Shown here piece after piece: positions 19,393 to 27,428 of a stretch of DNA of 64,000 bases. The stretch's first letter is position 1, and each line of letters begins with the position of its first letter. Under the pieces are notes generated by a model, which was given only the letters and a program-made list of their open reading frames with translations, was not told the DNA's origin and did not search any database. The stretch is from Flavobacterium panacagri (GTDB taxonomy: Bacteria; Bacteroidota; Bacteroidia; Flavobacteriales; Flavobacteriaceae), in NCBI RefSeq assembly GCF_030378165.1, contig NZ_CP119766.1:5912099-5976098 (forward strand), read 5' to 3'. Position numbers and translations under genes: made by a program.

Positions 19393-19557
19393 ATTAGAAT
19401 CACTTTTACCAAACACCACATTAAAACTAAATAATTAAAAGCGAGAGGCAAAGAGTATAAATACCTATTCTTTTTTCTAAAAAGTATAATCGATCCACAC
19501 TATTTACTAAACATTTGAATTAGGAAATCACTATTTTTATCTTTTAATAGAAGTAAA

Positions 19558-20247
19558 ATGAAAAAGAAACTTGTAGTATTAACCGGAGCCGGAATCAGTG
19601 CTGAAAGCGGTATCAAAACCTTTCGCGACAGTGATGGTTTGTGGGAAGGACATGATGTAATGGAAGTCGCAACTCCTGAAGGCTGGCATAAAAATCAAGA
19701 ATTAGTTTTGGATTTTTATAACAAACGCCGTCAGCAGTTAAAAGAAGTCAATCCGAATTTAGGACATAGTATTCTGGCTGAGCTGGAAAAAGATTTTGAT
19801 GTTTACGTTATCACTCAAAATGTTGACGATTTACACGAACGTGCCGGAAGCACAAAGGTTTTACATTTGCATGGAGAATTATTAAAAGTTCGAAGTGTTC
19901 GGGATAAAAATCTAATTTTAGACTGGACAGAAGATTTAAACACTGGAGATCTTGATGCAAACGGAAATCAACTGAGGCCTCACATTGTTTGGTTTGGTGA
20001 AGAAGTTCCAGCATTGGAAGAAGCAATTGACATAACCGAAACTGCAGATTATTTTGCCGTAATTGGGACTTCGCTTCAAGTTTATCCTGCCGCAGGATTG
20101 ACAGCTTATGTTCCGAGTACAACTCCTATTTTTTACATTGATCCCAAACCAATTGCAATTCCAAATATCCGAAATAAAGTAGAAACGATTGCCAAATTTG
20201 CATCTGAAGGAGTTGCTGATTTGAGAACACGATTAAATTCATTTTGA
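19558..20247 (+). CDS. Sir2-family NAD-dependent deacylase (zinc-site-less)
   Basis: Sirtuins remove acyl groups from lysine using NAD+. The 229-residue protein has GAGISAESGIKTFRDSDGLW, QNVDDLHERAG and the catalytic His105 in HLHGELL. The FYNKRR segment (Tyr54, Arg57) matches the Tyr-x-x-Arg pair of desuccinylases and demalonylases such as CobB and SIRT5. The protein contains no cysteine at all, so the usual four-Cys zinc site is missing; the region is instead VRSVRDKNLILDWTED. Removal of acidic acyl groups is therefore a reasonable prediction. It is divergent from the sulfation operon. Confidence 0.9.
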   Translation: MKKKLVVLTGAGISAESGIKTFRDSDGLWEGHDVMEVATPEGWHKNQELVLDFYNKRRQQLKEVNPNLGHSILAELEKDFDVYVITQNVDDLHERAGSTKVLHLHGELLKVRSVRDKNLILDWTEDLNTGDLDANGNQLRPHIVWFGEEVPALEEAIDITETADYFAVIGTSLQVYPAAGLTAYVPSTTPIFYIDPKPIAIPNIRNKVETIAKFASEGVADLRTRLNSF

Positions 20248-20267
20248 ATGCACAAATGAGCGTTTTA

Positions 20268-20301
20268 ATTGCCTGTAATCGCTAAATTCTGTTTATATTT
20301 G
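20268..20301 (+). promoter_or_regulatory. Probable promoter of purB
   Basis: TATATTTG at 20294-20301 fits TAnnTTTG exactly. The nearest -33 candidate is ATTG at 20268-20271, with 22 bases between, one longer than ideal. The ATG of purB is 25 bases downstream. Confidence 0.5.
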
Positions 20302-20326
20302 CACCTTTCGAAAAAACAACATAACA

Positions 20327-21673
20327 ATGACTACTCTAAACGAATTGAATGCTATTTCTCCAATTGATGGAAGATATAGAAATAAAACTCAAAATTTAGC
20401 CCCTTTTTTCTCTGAAGAAGCTTTAATAAAATATCGTGTTTTAGTTGAAGTGGAATACTTCATTGCTTTATGCCAAATTCCATTACCTCAACTACAAGGT
20501 ATTGACGCTAGTTTGTTTGAAAGCTTGAGAAACATCTACAAAAACTTTTCTACAGAAGATGCACTTTGGATTAAAGAAACAGAAAAAGTAACCAACCACG
20601 ACGTAAAAGCGGTAGAATACTTTATCAAAGATGCTTTTGAAAAATTAGGTTTATCTCAATACAAAGAGTTCATTCACTTCGGATTGACGTCTCAAGATAT
20701 CAATAATACTGCTATTCCGCTTTCGACAAAAGAAGCATTTGAGCAAGTTTATATGCCAACTTTAGTTGCTGTAATTGCCAAATTAAAAGAATTAAGCGTT
20801 GAATGGAAGGATATTCCAATGCTGGCACGTACACACGGACAACCTGCCTCTCCTACTCGTTTAGGAAAAGAGATTTTGGTTTTCGTAGAGCGTTTAGAAG
20901 AGCAGATGCGTTTGTTATTTAATGTTCCATTTGCAGCTAAATTTGGTGGTGCAACTGGAAACTTCAATGCACATCATGTAGCGTATCCGCAAATTGACTG
21001 GAAACAGTTCGGAAATAAATTTGTTGAAACAGATCTTGGTTTACAGCATTCCTTCCCAACAACACAAATTGAGCATTACGATCATTTTGCTGCTTTTTTC
21101 GATGCTTTAAAAAGAATCAATACTATTATTATAGACTTAGACCGTGATATTTGGACGTATGTATCAATGGACTATTTCAAACAAAAAATCAAAGCTGGCG
21201 AAATTGGTTCTTCTGCAATGCCACACAAAGTAAATCCAATTGACTTTGAAAACTCTGAAGGAAACTTAGGAATTGCAAATGCTATTTTCGAACATCTTTC
21301 AGCAAAATTACCAATCTCACGATTACAGCGTGATTTAACTGACAGTACGGTTTTACGTAATGTTGGAGTTCCATTCGGACATACTATTATTGCTTTTGAG
21401 GCAACTCTAAAAGGGTTGAATAAATTACTTTTAAACGAAAGTAAATTTGCTGAAGATTTAGAAAGAAACTGGGCAGTTGTGGCTGAAGCAATTCAGACTA
21501 TTTTACGTCGCGAAGCGTATCCAAACCCTTACGAAGCTTTAAAAGGCCTAACAAGAACAAATGAAGCTATTGATAAAAATGCAATTCATAATTTTATTGC
21601 AACTTTAGAAGTTTCAGATGCTGTTAGAGCAGAATTATTAGCAATAACTCCTAGTAATTACACAGGAATCTAA
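20327..21673 (+). CDS. purB: Adenylosuccinate lyase
   Basis: PurB cleaves SAICAR and adenylosuccinate, releasing fumarate, in purine synthesis. The 448-residue protein has the opening SPIDGRYRNKTQNLAPFFSE, THDxK-like segment TNHDVKAVEYFI, FGLTSQDINNTA, ARTHGQPASPTRLGKE, and the superfamily signature GSSAMPHKVNPIDFENSEGN. This arrangement matches the E. coli-type PurB. The gene has its own promoter and terminator and is probably expressed singly. Confidence 0.97.
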   Translation: MTTLNELNAISPIDGRYRNKTQNLAPFFSEEALIKYRVLVEVEYFIALCQIPLPQLQGIDASLFESLRNIYKNFSTEDALWIKETEKVTNHDVKAVEYFIKDAFEKLGLSQYKEFIHFGLTSQDINNTAIPLSTKEAFEQVYMPTLVAVIAKLKELSVEWKDIPMLARTHGQPASPTRLGKEILVFVERLEEQMRLLFNVPFAAKFGGATGNFNAHHVAYPQIDWKQFGNKFVETDLGLQHSFPTTQIEHYDHFAAFFDALKRINTIIIDLDRDIWTYVSMDYFKQKIKAGEIGSSAMPHKVNPIDFENSEGNLGIANAIFEHLSAKLPISRLQRDLTDSTVLRNVGVPFGHTIIAFEATLKGLNKLLLNESKFAEDLERNWAVVAEAIQTILRREAYPNPYEALKGLTRTNEAIDKNAIHNFIATLEVSDAVRAELLAITPSNYTGI

Positions 21674-21695
21674 AGAAAATACCAAATATTTTGTC

Positions 21696-21729
21696 AAAAA
21701 AAGCTATCTTTATCGAGATAGCTTTTTTT
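21696..21729 (+). terminator. Terminator after purB
   Basis: AAAAAAAGCTATCT pairs perfectly with AGATAGCTTTTTTT across the loop TTATCG. Confidence 0.92.
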
Positions 21730-21843
21730 ATTTAATTCGGAGCTAAACCAGTATTACCTAGCCATTTATTCTTATAAAAGAGCAGTGGATTTCATTACAA
21801 TGAAAAGCTGGATCAGCTCCTTAAAAAAATACCACGTTTTTAT

Positions 21844-24081
21844 ATGATTGCATTAAATGCCGCTGCCGAAAGTACACACCACTTACAACCCTTAATTAGT
21901 GATTTGGGATTAATCCTGATGACTGCCGGAATTGCCGTTCTACTATTTAAAAAAATGAAACAGCCTTTGGTTCTAGGCTACCTGATTGCAGGATTTTTAG
22001 CTGGAAACCATTTTGATTTTTTCCCTTCTATAACAGACATGAAAAGTGTTGAAGTTTGGGCAGAAATCGGAGTTATATTTTTACTTTTTAGTTTAGGACT
22101 CGAATTCAGCTTTAAGAAACTAATGAAGGTTGGAGGAACCTCTTCTGTTACCGCCATAACCCAGATAATGTTTATGACATTGATTGGTTATTGTGTCGGA
22201 CAATGGATGGGCTGGGGAAAAATGGACAGTATTTTCCTTGGAGCGACACTTTCTATTTCTTCCACAACGATTATCATCAGGGCTTTTGATGAATTGGGAG
22301 TGAAAGGAAAAAAGTTCGTTGGAATTGTTTTTGGAGCTTTAATCGTTGAAGATATTGTAGCCATTTTAATGCTTGTTTTATTATCGACAATTGCAGTAAG
22401 CGATCAGGTTTCTGGAGGCGAATTATTGCAGTCTGTTTTAAAATTAGTATTCTTTTTAATCATTTGGTTCTTAGGAGGAATTTTTATTATTCCAACGATT
22501 TTGAAAAAAGCAAAGCATCTTTTAACTGATGAAATGCTACTTATTATTTCGTTAGCATTATGTTTGATGATGGTAATGTTTGCAGCAAATGTTGGTTTTT
22601 CTCCCGCTTTAGGCGCTTTTATAATGGGTTCTATTATTGCTGAGACTACACAGGCAGAAAAAATTGAGCATTTAATTCAGCCTGTAAAAGATTTATTTGG
22701 CGCTGTTTTCTTTGTATCTGTCGGAATGTTAATTAATCCTGAAACGCTATTGACTTATGCACTTCCAGTTGGTTTGATTACACTTTTAACTATTTTCGGA
22801 AAAGCATTTAGTTCTTCTATCGGAGCTTTAATTTCTGGTCAGCCTTTGAAACAGTCTGTACAGACCGGAATGAGTTTGGCGCAAATTGGAGAGTTCTCTT
22901 TTATCATTGCAACACTTGGAATGACGCTGAAAGTAACCAGTGATTTCTTGTATCCAATTATTGTAGCAGTATCAGCAATAACAACGTTTACAACTCCATT
23001 TTTAATTAAGTATTCGGAAAGATTTGCTTTATTTTTAGAATCAAAAATGCCGAAACGATGGGTTAAAAACATTAATCGATACAGTGTAAATGCTCAAGCA
23101 ATTAAATCGGTCAGTACTTGGCAGATTGTATTGCGATCTTCAATTACTCAAATTATACTTCATACTATTATTATTACCGCAATTATTTTATTGTCCTCTA
23201 AATTCGTTGCGCCTTTAGTGGCCGATACTAGATTTGGAAATACTTTAGCTGCTTTATTGACTTTAGTGATTATTGCACCATTTTTATGGGCATTGTCACT
23301 CCGTCGTGTTAAAGTAGATGAAGTAGAAATACTTTGGGAAGAGCGTAAATACCGCGGGGCATTATTGATGCTTATTCTAATCAGGATGAGTCTCGGATTA
23401 TTCTTTGTCGGTTTTTTATTGAATATCTTCTTCTCGCCTTTGGTTGCTTTTATAGCGCTTATTATCGCTATTGGAGCCTATCAAATTTTCCCTAAAAAAT
23501 TAAATGAACAATATCATAAAATCGAAAATCACTTTTTGAAAAACCTCAACGATCGTGAAAACAAAAAGATTGATAGAAGATATGCTAATTTGATGCCGTG
23601 GGACGGTCACATGTCCTTTTTTGAAATTAAAAAAGAATCGAATCTTGTTGGAAAAACACTGCAGGAATTAAAGATCCGAGAATCATTAGGAATTAACATT
23701 GCTTACATCAAACGCGGCGAAGTAACCATTCCAATACCGACCAAAAATGAACGTTTATTTCCAGGAGACGAAATTTGTGTAATTGGTACCGATGCCCAAA
23801 TTGTTGAATTTACAAAGTATCTAAATCAAAATGAAACTGAAGCTCCTGGAAAAGTAGAAGAAACAGATATTGTTTTACGTCAGCTGGAAGTTTCTCAAGA
23901 TGAATTTATTCAAAAAAGCATTGGCCAATTCAGAGCCAAAACCGACGGAATGGTTGTAGGTATTGAACGAAACGGAAATCGTATCCTAAATCCGGAATCC
24001 AGTTTAATCTTAGAAAAAAATGATATTCTTTGGGTTGTTGGAGATAAAAAAAGAATGAATACTTTATTATCTGCAAAGTGA
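21844..24081 (+). CDS. CPA2 cation:proton antiporter with two RCK_C domains
   Basis: The first ~400 residues form a Na+/H+ exchanger domain with about twelve helices and KefB/C-like segments such as PLVLGYLIAGFLAGNH, LFSLGLEFSFKKL and FVSVGMLINP. A second membrane block follows (about 430-560). The C-terminus contains two TrkA_C-like (RCK_C) units, VGKTLQELKIRESLGINI and FRAKTDGMVVGIERNG, but no NAD-binding RCK_N domain. At 745 residues it is longer than typical KefB. It likely exchanges K+ or Na+ for protons under control of a ligand bound by the RCK_C units. It is monocistronic, followed by a hairpin terminator. Confidence 0.88.
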   Translation: MIALNAAAESTHHLQPLISDLGLILMTAGIAVLLFKKMKQPLVLGYLIAGFLAGNHFDFFPSITDMKSVEVWAEIGVIFLLFSLGLEFSFKKLMKVGGTSSVTAITQIMFMTLIGYCVGQWMGWGKMDSIFLGATLSISSTTIIIRAFDELGVKGKKFVGIVFGALIVEDIVAILMLVLLSTIAVSDQVSGGELLQSVLKLVFFLIIWFLGGIFIIPTILKKAKHLLTDEMLLIISLALCLMMVMFAANVGFSPALGAFIMGSIIAETTQAEKIEHLIQPVKDLFGAVFFVSVGMLINPETLLTYALPVGLITLLTIFGKAFSSSIGALISGQPLKQSVQTGMSLAQIGEFSFIIATLGMTLKVTSDFLYPIIVAVSAITTFTTPFLIKYSERFALFLESKMPKRWVKNINRYSVNAQAIKSVSTWQIVLRSSITQIILHTIIITAIILLSSKFVAPLVADTRFGNTLAALLTLVIIAPFLWALSLRRVKVDEVEILWEERKYRGALLMLILIRMSLGLFFVGFLLNIFFSPLVAFIALIIAIGAYQIFPKKLNEQYHKIENHFLKNLNDRENKKIDRRYANLMPWDGHMSFFEIKKESNLVGKTLQELKIRESLGINIAYIKRGEVTIPIPTKNERLFPGDEICVIGTDAQIVEFTKYLNQNETEAPGKVEETDIVLRQLEVSQDEFIQKSIGQFRAKTDGMVVGIERNGNRILNPESSLILEKNDILWVVGDKKRMNTLLSAK

Positions 24082-24087
24082 GTTTTT

Positions 24088-24267
24088 TAAGATACTAAGG
24101 TTCTAAGATGCTAAGATTCTCAGTTTTTTTATAAAGCGTTGAGATTTTCATAAGTGAAAATTCCAACGCTTTTTTTACTTTATTCCATAAAAGCAAAAAT
24201 GCTAAAATTCTAAGAAAAAACTTAGTCCCGATAGCTATCGGGATAGCATCTCAGTATCTTAGAACCT
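24088..24267. repeat. Paired 8-base-period repeat with nested terminator and inserted palindrome
   Basis: The left arm is AAGATACTAAGGTTCTAAG followed by similar units, and the right arm is its rough complement. Between them is a hairpin (24133-24176, AAAGCGTTG with CAACGCTTT, then T run) that should end transcription of the antiporter gene. The right arm is interrupted by an 18-base perfect palindrome at 24226-24243, described among the findings. Confidence 0.8.
24133..24176 (+). terminator. Terminator after the antiporter gene
   Basis: Arms AAAGCGTTG and CAACGCTTT enclose an inner TTTTCA/TGAAAA stem, and seven T follow. Confidence 0.8.
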
Positions 24268-24271
24268 CAAA

Positions 24272-24910
24272 TTACTTATTTGGCTGTGGAGTCAATCGTA
24301 AATAAGGTTTTATTGGTGTATGTCCTTTTGGGAATTTTGCAGGAATATCACTGTCTGGAATTGCTGGTGCAATTACTACATCTTCGCCGTCTTTCCAGTT
24401 TGCTGGAGTGGCAACGCTGTAATTTGCAGTTAATTGTAAGCTGTCAATAACACGCAATAATTCGTCAAAATTTCTTCCTGTTGAAGCTGGATAAGTCAGC
24501 GTCAATTTAATTTTTTTATCTGGGCCAATCACAAAAACAGAACGCACTGTAAATTTGTCACTTGCATTTGGATGAAGCATATCGTATAAATTCGCTACTT
24601 TTTTATCTTCATCTGCAATAATTGGAAAATTAACTTCTGTATTTTGCGTTTCGTTAATGTCTTTAATCCACTCTTTATGCGAGTCTAAACCATCTACACT
24701 CAAAGCAATAACTTTTGTATTTCTTTTAGTAAATTCAGGAACATAATTCGCTACAGTTCCCAATTCAGTTGTACAAACAGGAGTAAAATCTGCTGGATGC
24801 GAAAATAAAACACCCCAAGAATCTCCTAACCATTCATGAAAATTGATTGGTCCCTGCGTGGTTTCTGCGCTGAAATCTGGAGCTATATCGCCTAATCTTA
24901 ATGTTGACAT
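24272..24910 (-). CDS. 1-Cys peroxiredoxin (Prx6 type)
   Basis: The enzyme reduces H2O2 and alkyl hydroperoxides through a peroxidatic thiol. In the 212-residue protein this is Cys46 in HPADFTPVCTTELG. The family's AhpC/Prx6 landmarks follow: NFPIIADEDKKVANLYDM and RSVFVIGPDKKIKL, plus a ~50-residue C-terminal extension starting ATPANWKDGEDVVI, typical of Prx6. The frame extends 15 codons upstream, but the ATG at 24910 before STLRLGDIAPDF is the family start. It is monocistronic. Confidence 0.94.
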   Translation of the reverse strand: MSTLRLGDIAPDFSAETTQGPINFHEWLGDSWGVLFSHPADFTPVCTTELGTVANYVPEFTKRNTKVIALSVDGLDSHKEWIKDINETQNTEVNFPIIADEDKKVANLYDMLHPNASDKFTVRSVFVIGPDKKIKLTLTYPASTGRNFDELLRVIDSLQLTANYSVATPANWKDGEDVVIAPAIPDSDIPAKFPKGHTPIKPYLRLTPQPNK

Positions 24911-25022
24911 AATATATCTTTTTTTAGTTCCTCTAAAATTAACTAAAAAATGCATGTAGAAAACATTGAAAAGGTAAAAAAAAGTTAAAATTCTACTTTC
25001 TCTATCTAATTAGTATTTTGAA

Positions 25023-25934
25023 CTAAATAAAACTTAAGATAAAGTACCAAATTGCAAGAGTTATGAAAGAAATCGGGATTCCAAAACCAATCATCATACT
25101 GCTTAATTTTGGCTTTAAGCCATAAGTCGAAGCTAAAATTGCACCTGTGATCATGGGAGCCATTGCCGTTTCCATTAAAGTGATTTTTATAGCTTCCGAA
25201 CGCTGATTAAAAATAAAAACATAGAGCACAAAAATCACAAATGGAACTAAAATCAGCTTGAAGAAAAGTCCCAGTCTTAAGAATTTCCAATGCTGGCTTT
25301 TCCGATCAAAAGTTAATTGTAAACCAACTGAAAGCAATGCTAACGGCGTTACTAAACTTCCAATTTTAAGTAAAATATCCTGAATATTTTCATGTAAATC
25401 ATAATTTAAAACATTGAAAATACAAGCTAAAACAAACATCAAAAATGGAGGAAACGTGATGATCTTCTTGAAAATCCCCAAAAAATTTGGACTTCCTTTA
25501 GAATAAAAAGCAGCTGTAAAAACACCAAGTGTAGAAACCACTACAAAAGTTCCAGGCTGATCTACTAAAACTGCTGTTTCTAATCCTTTTTTCCCAAATA
25601 AAGCTTCAATGATTGGATAACCCAAAAAGGAACTATTACTTAATCCGGCAGTCAAAATCAGACATCCAATCAATTTATTTGACCAGCCTTTTCTTCTTCC
25701 TAAAATATGAAAAAACAGAAAAGCTAAAATATAAGTAATCCAGCCCGCTCCTATTGGAAACAGTAATTCATTACTCCATTTAATCTTCGGAATATGATAA
25801 AGTGTAATTGCAGGAAGACAGAAATAAATAACAATTTTATTTAATGTCTTATAGATATGAGTCGGAAATTGTTTTACTCTCTGTAAAACTAAACCCAATG
25901 AAAGGAAGAAGAATATTAATATAAAGTTGTTCAT
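25023..25934 (-). CDS. AEC-family (auxin efflux carrier) transporter
   Basis: This 303-residue protein has about ten hydrophobic helices in the two five-helix units of the AEC/membrane-transport fold. The helix-3 segment CLPAITLYHIPKIKW, the SNSSFLGYPIIEALFG motif and the C-terminal TAMAPMITGAILASTYG match the family. Bacterial members carry small organic acids such as malate or malonate; the substrate here is unknown. It is transcribed away from the Rrf2 regulator gene, with a TATTTTTG -7 candidate at 25950-25957 on its strand. The regulator's operator-like site lies within the shared gap. Confidence 0.85.
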   Translation of the reverse strand: MNNFILIFFFLSLGLVLQRVKQFPTHIYKTLNKIVIYFCLPAITLYHIPKIKWSNELLFPIGAGWITYILAFLFFHILGRRKGWSNKLIGCLILTAGLSNSSFLGYPIIEALFGKKGLETAVLVDQPGTFVVVSTLGVFTAAFYSKGSPNFLGIFKKIITFPPFLMFVLACIFNVLNYDLHENIQDILLKIGSLVTPLALLSVGLQLTFDRKSQHWKFLRLGLFFKLILVPFVIFVLYVFIFNQRSEAIKITLMETAMAPMITGAILASTYGLKPKLSSMMIGFGIPISFITLAIWYFILSFI

Positions 25935-26030
25935 ATTTGTAGCTCATCACAAAAATAAGTATTTAAAATTTGAGGTAAAGAATTAATTTTTAGTTAAATT
26001 AGTATTTTGTGTTACAAAAAAACATAAATT

Positions 26031-26049
26031 TGTAACATATTTTATTACA
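26031..26049. promoter_or_regulatory. Operator-like palindrome upstream of the Rrf2 gene
   Basis: TGTAACATATTTTATTACA is an imperfect palindrome (TGTAA, nine bases, TTACA) ending two bases before the regulator's ATG at 26052. A near-identical copy lies at 26481-26498 before the next gene. The sequence GTTACAAA at 26011 together with TTTGTAAC forms a second overlapping inverted repeat. Confidence 0.6.
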
Positions 26050-26051
26050 GT

Positions 26052-26459
26052 ATGATTTCAGGTAAATTTGCCATAACGATTCACATTCTTACTTTGCTCC
26101 ATAAATTCCCCAATGATTTTTTATCATCGGAGTTTATTGCGGGAAGTATTAATCTAAATCCTGTTTTGGTTCGAAAAGAAATTGCCAATTTAAAAGCACA
26201 TCATATCGTAGAAAGTAAAGAAGGAAAAAATGGCGGTACAAAATTGGCAGTCAACGCTGCCGAACTGACTTTAAAACAAATATTCGAAATGACCTTTGAA
26301 AGCATTGGTTTAGGTTTTGCAAAGAATCAGCCAAATCCTGATTGTCCCGTTGGAAAAAACATTAATCAGCATTTGGAAGCTTTATACAGTGAAATGAATC
26401 AAAAAGTCAGTGCACAACTGGAAGGAATTTCATTGGAAGATTTTTCGAATCAATTTTAA
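26052..26459 (+). CDS. Rrf2-family transcriptional regulator (YwnA-like)
   Basis: The 135-residue protein is a winged-helix Rrf2 regulator. Residues 1-60 hold the HTH, with recognition helix around INLNPVLVRKEIANLKAHHI, and the wing KEGKNGGTKLA. It has a single cysteine in NPDCPVGKNI rather than the three-Cys iron-sulphur cluster of IscR, which places it nearer YwnA or thiol-redox sensors. It precedes an NmrA-like gene just as ywnA precedes ywnB in Bacillus. Autoregulation through the palindromic sites at 26031 and 26481 is inferred from position. Confidence 0.88.
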   Translation: MISGKFAITIHILTLLHKFPNDFLSSEFIAGSINLNPVLVRKEIANLKAHHIVESKEGKNGGTKLAVNAAELTLKQIFEMTFESIGLGFAKNQPNPDCPVGKNINQHLEALYSEMNQKVSAQLEGISLEDFSNQF

Positions 26460-26480
26460 AAATATTTTTTTAGCCAAAAC

Positions 26481-26498
26481 TGTAACATTTTTTATTAC
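26481..26498. promoter_or_regulatory. Second operator-like site before the NmrA-like gene
   Basis: TGTAACATTTTTTATTAC matches the site at 26031-26048 at 17 of 18 bases. It lies 18 bases upstream of the next ATG, in the promoter position. Confidence 0.6.
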
Positions 26499-26516
26499 TA
26501 AATAAATTTATATATT

Positions 26517-27158
26517 ATGAAAATCGCAATTATCGGAGCTACTGGATTTGTTGGCTCAGCAATTTTAAACGAATTAGCAGACAGAAAACATGAAATTACT
26601 GCTATTGCAAGAACTCCAAAAGACACAGCAAACGCTACTTGGGCAGCTACAGATATTTTTAACGTTGACGCTTTGGCAGAAATCTTGAAAGGTCACGATG
26701 CTGTTGTTAACGCTTACAACCCAGGATGGACAAATCCAAACATTTATGATGACTTTTTAGCAGGTTCAAAAGCAATTCAGGAAGCGGTTAAAAAATCAGG
26801 TGTAAAACGTTTCATTACTATTGGCGGCGCTGGAAGTTTATTTGTAGCTCCAGATTTACAAGCGGTTGATACTCCAGATTTCCCTAAAGAAATTTATCCT
26901 GGTGCAAACGCTGCAAGACATTATTTAAATATCATTAAAGAGGAAAAAGACTTAGACTGGGCATTCTTTAGTCCTGCATTCGAAATGCACGCTGGAACTA
27001 AAACTGGAAGAACCGGAAAATACCGTTTAGGTTTAGAAAATCCTGTTTTCAATGAGGAGCAAAGAAGTATTTTATCTGTTGAAGATTTAGCGGTTGTTAT
27101 TGCTGATGAAGTAGAAACTCCAAAACATCATCAGGTTCGCTTTACGGCGGGTTACTAA
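26517..27158 (+). CDS. NAD(P)-binding oxidoreductase, NmrA/YwnB-like
   Basis: The 213-residue atypical SDR has an N-terminal Rossmann motif, AIIGATGFVGSAILNELADR, and the TIGGAGSLFVAPDLQ and WAFFSPAFEMHAGTKTGRTG segments of the NAD(P)H-binding family. No Tyr-x-x-x-Lys catalytic pair is in the usual place, so it may act as an NADPH sensor or a quinone-type reductase. It follows the Rrf2 gene by 57 bases with an operator-like site between them. Its codon pattern is optimised and quite regular, suggesting high expression on induction. Confidence 0.85.
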   Translation: MKIAIIGATGFVGSAILNELADRKHEITAIARTPKDTANATWAATDIFNVDALAEILKGHDAVVNAYNPGWTNPNIYDDFLAGSKAIQEAVKKSGVKRFITIGGAGSLFVAPDLQAVDTPDFPKEIYPGANAARHYLNIIKEEKDLDWAFFSPAFEMHAGTKTGRTGKYRLGLENPVFNEEQRSILSVEDLAVVIADEVETPKHHQVRFTAGY

Positions 27159-27167
27159 TTTTTTTTA

Positions 27168-27342
27168 GCCACGAATTCACGAATTATTTTTTAATAGAAT
27201 TCTATATTTCATTTTGACGAAAGTAAAAATTACACGAAATAATTATTTAATCAAAATTATCAATCGTTGACGAGCTACTTTTGTGTCATTCGGCTTCGAT
27301 TAGATTAACAAAAAATGCAACAATAATTCGTGAATTCGTGGC
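27168..27342. repeat. Inverted repeat, GCCACGAATT family, copy 2
   Basis: GCCACGAATTCACGAATTA at 27168-27186 is repeated exactly, inverted, at 27324-27342. The 137-base centre holds no gene. This copy has the best-preserved ends in the window. Confidence 0.85.
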
Positions 27343-27355
27343 AAATAAATTTATG

Positions 27356-27388
27356 CAGTTTCAAAGGAAGTTTTGTCTTTTGAAACTG
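27356..27388 (+). terminator. Hairpin, terminator or operator, before meaB
   Basis: CAGTTTCAAA and TTTGAAACTG form a perfect 10-base stem followed by TTTTTGTTTT. It could terminate upstream transcription; its right arm also contains the TTTG of the putative meaB promoter. Confidence 0.5.
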
Positions 27389-27409
27389 TTTTTGTTTTCA
27401 GTACTTTTA
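27379..27409 (+). promoter_or_regulatory. Putative meaB promoter
   Basis: TTTG at 27379-27382, a 19-base spacer and TACTTTTA at 27402-27409 match TTTG-N19-TAnnTTTG except for the final base. The start codon is 20 bases further on. Confidence 0.5.
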
Positions 27410-27428
27410 CATTTCTAAAAAGTGCATT

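Noticed and set aside
24911..24955. 15-residue extension of the peroxiredoxin
   Set aside because: Family members begin at the residues after ATG 24910.
27168..27342. Insertion sequence with transposase
   Set aside because: Ends are inverted but the 137-base centre has no open frame, so at most a non-autonomous element.
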